From assembly GCA_037140715.1 (NCBI GenBank), contig JBAXDX010000105.1, positions 1 to 8,654 of the forward strand: a stretch of 8,654 nucleotides of DNA. The letters are read 5' to 3'. The notes beneath the pieces are model-generated. The model was not told where the DNA came from. It worked only from the letters and a program-made list of their open reading frames with translations, and ran no database searches. The first letter of the stretch is position 1, and every line of letters begins with the position of its first letter. This document shows, one piece after another, positions 6,422 to 8,654 of the stretch. A program made the position numbers and the translations under genes. Source of the DNA: JAUZPB01 sp037140715. GTDB lineage: Bacteria > Bacteroidota > Ignavibacteria > Ignavibacteriales > SURF-24.

Positions 6422-6883
6422 ATGATGAAAAGATTTATCTGGTACGCATATATTTTACTAATTGCTTCCGGATTTGCATATTCACAGGAGAGCGGATCGG
6501 GACTTGGTATTAAAGTCGGAGAGCCTTCAGGCATAAACTTAAAGTTATGGCTCAATTCAGTAAACGCTGTCAGTATAACAACAGGCTACTCGCTGATACA
6601 AAATGACCGCAGTCTGTATATCAGCTGTGATTATTTATACCACATTGAAGATATTATAAAGTCCGAAGAAAGGATGCCTGTTTATTATGGCTTTGGCGGA
6701 AGGTTGCTTACCAAAGAACGCGAAGATGCCTCGTTTGGTGTGCGCGGAGTGATGGGTGTAGCGTGGTATGGACGTGATATTCCTGTTGATGTGTTTTTTG
6801 AAATCGCGCCGGTCTTTAAGCTGATTCCATCGACCTCAATGGATTTTGAAGCGGGTATCGGAACAAGATACTTTTTCCATTAA
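6422..6883 (+). CDS. Outer-membrane beta-barrel protein, BAPKO_0422/DUF3996-like
   Basis: The 153-residue product begins with a clear signal peptide (MMKRF, hydrophobic core to about residue 18, cleavage after AYS or SQE near 21-23). The mature part alternates polar and hydrophobic residues as in a small barrel. The sequence order matches the BAPKO_0422-type family: GIKVGEPSGINLKLWL (29-44), NAVSITTGYS, YISCDYLYH, PVYYGFGGRL, FGVRGVMGV, then PVDVFFEIAPVFKLIP and a final GIGTRYFF. The last residue is His after two Phe, close to the aromatic end expected of outer-membrane barrels. Role unknown; members are predicted pores or structural barrels. ATG codons at 6422 and 6425 are both possible; AGG is 5 or 8 bases away. 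It is divergent from the GlmU-like gene. Confidence 0.8.
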   Translation: MMKRFIWYAYILLIASGFAYSQESGSGLGIKVGEPSGINLKLWLNSVNAVSITTGYSLIQNDRSLYISCDYLYHIEDIIKSEERMPVYYGFGGRLLTKEREDASFGVRGVMGVAWYGRDIPVDVFFEIAPVFKLIPSTSMDFEAGIGTRYFFH

Positions 6884-6953
6884 CAGGCCACGTCTGTGTC
6901 ATGATTTTTAGTTTTTAACTTTCATTTTAATTTCTTAATATGTATTTGAGAAA

Positions 6954-6982
6954 TTTACAGTTTACCAGGTCATTTATTTATT
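6954..6982 (+). promoter_or_regulatory. Possible promoter of ilvE
   Basis: TTTACA (6954-6959; 5 of 6) and TTTATT (6977-6982; 4 of 6) are 17 bases apart. They would start transcription about 15 bases before the ilvE start codon, just ahead of GAGG (6991-6994). The 120-base gap from the beta-barrel stop has no clear terminator, so read-through from upstream is also possible. I see no leader peptide, attenuator or T-box. Confidence 0.3.
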
Positions 6983-7003
6983 ACTTATTAGAGGCAGGTC
7001 ATT

Positions 7004-8074
7004 ATGCTTAACATTAATTATCTTATAAAAGAAAATCATACAATCTCTGTTCAGTTGCCTGAAAAGCTGGAATTCGGTAAGATATTTACTGACCACGTCT
7101 TCGAAATGGATTATGATGAAACCGGCGGATGGCACAATGCCACGATTAAAGCTTTCGAGAACTTATCTTTAAGTCCTGCAACAACTGTGTTTCATTACGG
7201 GCAGGCTGTTTTTGAAGGCTTAAAGGCATTCAGGATGAAAGATGGAAGAATTGGTATATTCAGACCGGATATACATTTCCAGCGTCTCAATAACTCGTGC
7301 CACAAGCTCTGTATTCCTGAAGTTGATGTCGATTTTATGCTTGAAGCTCTTAAAGAATTAATAAAGACCGACCGGAACTGGGTTCCGGATAAGGAAGCTC
7401 AGTCATTATATATCAGACCTCTCATCATTGGTACCGACCCCTCACTTGGAGTCCATGCATCCGGGCTTTATAAGCTGATAATAATGTTATCCCCTGTAGG
7501 AGCTTATTACCCGGAAGGATTTAAACCGGTGAAGATTTTAGCTCAGGATGAGTTCGTGAGGGCTGTACGTAAGGGGCTTGGCGATTGTAAAACTCCTGCC
7601 AATTATGCGGCAAGTCTTTATGCCGGTCAGGATGCGCAGAAAAAAGGGTTTACGCAGGTATTGTGGCTTGACGGCGTTGAACAGAAGTTTATTGAAGAGG
7701 TCGGGACTATGAATATATTCATCCGGTTTAAAAATGAAATCGTTACTCCGCTGTTAACCGGAAGTATTCTGCCGGGAGTTATAAGAGCTACCGTGCTTGA
7801 GCTTTTAAGAAAAAGAGGGGAAAATGTAACGGAAAGGCTTGTCTCGATTGATGAAGTAGTATCTGAATATGAGAAAGGGAACGTTCTGAGTATTTTCGGC
7901 ACCGGAACGGCGGCTGTTATTTCACCTGTAAGTTCGCTGACTTATAAAGACAGGACTATGACATTTAATGATGGTCAGGCAGGGAAGTTTGAGGTTGATT
8001 TATTTAATGAGATTTCTTCAATCCAGTACGGACTGAGTCCAGATGACAATAATTATATTTCTTATGTAGATTAG
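7004..8074 (+). CDS. ilvE: Branched-chain amino acid aminotransferase
   Basis: The 356-residue enzyme should swap the amino group between glutamate and the branched 2-oxo acids, the last step of leucine, isoleucine and valine synthesis and the first of their breakdown (EC 2.6.1.42). It belongs to PLP fold type IV and by length to the longer BCAT group, not the ~309-residue E. coli type. Motifs are FHYGQAVFEGLKAFR (63-77), YIRPLIIGTDPSLGV (136-150), the PLP lysine Lys196 in GDCKTPANYAASLYAGQ, QVLWLDGVEQKFIEEVGTMN (218-237), GSILPGVIR (253-261) and the phosphate-binding GTGTAAVISPV (299-309). The stretch before the lysine reads GLGDCK, differing from the common GGTGxxK. GAGG lies nine bases before the ATG. 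It stands alone, with a terminator 43 bases downstream and no other ilv or leu gene in the window. Cytoplasmic. Confidence 0.95.
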   Translation: MLNINYLIKENHTISVQLPEKLEFGKIFTDHVFEMDYDETGGWHNATIKAFENLSLSPATTVFHYGQAVFEGLKAFRMKDGRIGIFRPDIHFQRLNNSCHKLCIPEVDVDFMLEALKELIKTDRNWVPDKEAQSLYIRPLIIGTDPSLGVHASGLYKLIIMLSPVGAYYPEGFKPVKILAQDEFVRAVRKGLGDCKTPANYAASLYAGQDAQKKGFTQVLWLDGVEQKFIEEVGTMNIFIRFKNEIVTPLLTGSILPGVIRATVLELLRKRGENVTERLVSIDEVVSEYEKGNVLSIFGTGTAAVISPVSSLTYKDRTMTFNDGQAGKFEVDLFNEISSIQYGLSPDDNNYISYVD

Positions 8075-8116
8075 CTGCAAAAAGAAGCTCTGATATTTAC
8101 CTGCCGGTTAATAAAG

Positions 8117-8143
8117 AACCCGCGTGCTGACCGCGGGTTTTTT
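8117..8143 (+). terminator. Intrinsic terminator after ilvE
   Basis: AACCCGCG (8117-8124) pairs perfectly with CGCGGGTT (8132-8139) around a seven-base loop and runs into a T-run (8138-8143). The GC-rich stem with a T-tract, 43 bases after the ilvE stop, is a standard factor-independent terminator. Confidence 0.92.
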
Positions 8144-8167
8144 ATTATGATAATTCTGATTAATTAT

Positions 8168-8229
8168 CTTAATCATAGTTCTGATTTTAATCATACCCGG
8201 GCAGGATTAAGATTATTATTAAGATTATG
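8168..8229. repeat. Second TAATCTTA-type inverted repeat
   Basis: The left arm (8168-8192) and right arm (8205-8229) pair at about 18 of 25 positions around a loop containing CCCGGG (8196-8201). The words (CTTAATC, GATTAAGATTAT) are those of the longer hairpin at 316-391. GTCCCGA occurs shortly after both elements, a weak further likeness. It lies wholly between the ilvE terminator and the symmetric element, with no gene over it. Confidence 0.5.
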
Positions 8230-8275
8230 AAAAGCGGATAAGATTTATAAGTCCCGAAGTTTTGAGACGGATGCC

Positions 8276-8532
8276 CTGGTGATTCCAATGTTGTCAGGTT
8301 AAGGTACAAAACTTTTATTGCGCCCTTTCAGGGCTTTTGGTTGTGCGGGGGGTATTCATTTTTCACAGGGCGATGCCCTGTGCTATTATATTTCGCCCTT
8401 TCAGGGCTGATTTAGCCCTGAAAGGGCGAAATATTCAGCGATGGGCAACGCGCCCATCGAAAAGCAAAATAGAAATCCATAAGCCCTGTAAGGGCGCAAT
8501 ATGGTATTAACCTGACAGCATTGCTGGTAATT
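8276..8532. mobile_element. Symmetric palindromic element with terminal inverted repeats (MITE/REPIN-like)
   Basis: Terminal inverted repeats lie at 8286-8302 and 8507-8523 (16 of 17 match). Just outside them CTGGTGATT (8276-8284) and CTGGTAATT (8524-8532) form 9-bp direct repeats matching at 8 of 9, as a target-site duplication would. Inside, in mirror order, are an outer pair of 20-base blocks (8317-8336 and 8481-8500, 19 of 20), two 8-bp-stem hairpins (8364-8382, CACAGGGC; 8439-8459, CGATGGGC), and a central palindrome (8388-8434). Six hairpins all have GGGC/GCCC cores. There is no reading frame, so any movement would need an enzyme supplied elsewhere, for example a REP-associated tyrosine transposase or a DDE transposase; this is inference. 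An alternative is a structured RNA or protein-binding array. Confidence 0.6.
8388..8434. repeat. Perfect 21-bp-arm central palindrome
   Basis: Positions 8388-8408 are the exact reverse complement of 8414-8434 around the five-base spacer GATTT. Each arm contains its own small hairpin (GCCCT-TTC-AGGGC at 8395-8407; GCCCT-GAA-AGGGC at 8415-8427), so the sequence can fold as one long stem or two short ones. It is the centre of symmetry of the surrounding element. Confidence 0.9.
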
Positions 8533-8654
8533 TACTCCCTGCCTGAATTTCAAAAGACTACTCTTTTTTCTAAAATAAATTTAAAATTATTAAAATTCAG
8601 GGAACTTTGACCCTCATGAGGTACTTGGAGTTTTCCGATTGACCCGTGACGCTC
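8533..8654. other. AT-rich right-edge gap with a short inverted repeat
   Basis: CCTGAATTT (8542-8550) and AAATTCAGG (8593-8601) are perfect 9-bp inverted copies enclosing an AT-rich 42-base loop. CCTCATGAGG (8612-8621) is a perfect 10-bp palindrome. On the minus strand an open frame entering from the right edge ends at TGA (8599-8597) after about 18 codons, ending SENSKYLMRVKVP. It is too short to call as a gene and could be the tail of something outside the window or a repeat fragment. Confidence 0.35.

Noticed and set aside
8317..8500. Repeated hairpin units resembling a CRISPR array
   Set aside because: The units are in alternating orientation and mirror-symmetric, spacing is irregular (about 10 to 40 bases), stems differ among copies, and there are no uniform spacers or cas genes.
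1..8654. A defence, phage or other new multi-gene system
   Set aside because: Every longer gene fits a recognised family with a housekeeping or envelope role. No nuclease-helicase, toxin-antitoxin, reverse transcriptase, integrase or phage gene is visible.

Overview
The window looks like a chromosomal segment of an AT-rich, diderm (outer-membrane) bacterium. Two genes encode signal-peptide proteins and a third encodes a probable outer-membrane beta-barrel of the BAPKO_0422/DUF3996 type. The rpsT promoter is a textbook sigma-70 one (TTGACA-17-TATATT) rather than the Bacteroidetes TTTG/TAnnTTTG type. The gene mix plus abundant GGGC/GCCC and TAATCTTAATC hairpins in the gaps fits the Ignavibacteria/Chlorobi side of the FCB group. 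That placement is inference from style, not a proven assignment.

Layout. Positions 1-622 are mostly non-coding. They hold a possible 16-residue minus-strand mini-gene with a strong ribosome binding site, a short direct repeat, and a 31-bp-arm inverted repeat built from TAATCTTA-like words. Next come an alpha-acetolactate decarboxylase with a signal peptide (623-1390) and a tight plus-strand operon (1621-4202). The operon has an OB-fold + HD-domain 3'-5' exoribonuclease of the YhaM family, an exported TPR/RMDN-like protein, and a class III (CobB/SIRT5-like) sirtuin. rpsT (bS20) follows with its own promoter and a strong terminator (4306-4707). A convergent minus-strand gene (4726-6234) encodes a GlmU-like nucleotidyltransferase with a left-handed beta-helix tail that lacks the usual acetyltransferase motifs. 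Divergent from it is the beta-barrel gene (6422-6883), and then ilvE, a branched-chain aminotransferase (7004-8074), with a clear terminator.

The last ~510 bases (8144-8654) carry no supported gene. They hold a second TAATCTTA-type inverted repeat and then a highly symmetric ~240-bp element (8286-8523). That element has 17-bp terminal inverted repeats, six nested GGGC/GCCC hairpins arranged as a mirror image around a perfect 21-bp-arm palindrome, and 9-bp flanking direct repeats matching at 8 of 9. It looks like a non-autonomous, MITE- or REPIN-like insertion and is the most unusual object here.

Working together: the exoribonuclease, TPR protein and sirtuin are likely co-transcribed (gaps of 10 and 16 bases), but their joint function is not evident. 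Acetolactate decarboxylase and IlvE both touch branched-chain/acetolactate chemistry but are far apart, and the decarboxylase appears to be exported, so I do not infer a shared pathway. I found no tRNA, rRNA, CRISPR, transposase, defence or phage gene. Most of the coding part is ordinary housekeeping; the novelty is in the repeats and in the atypical GlmU-like protein.
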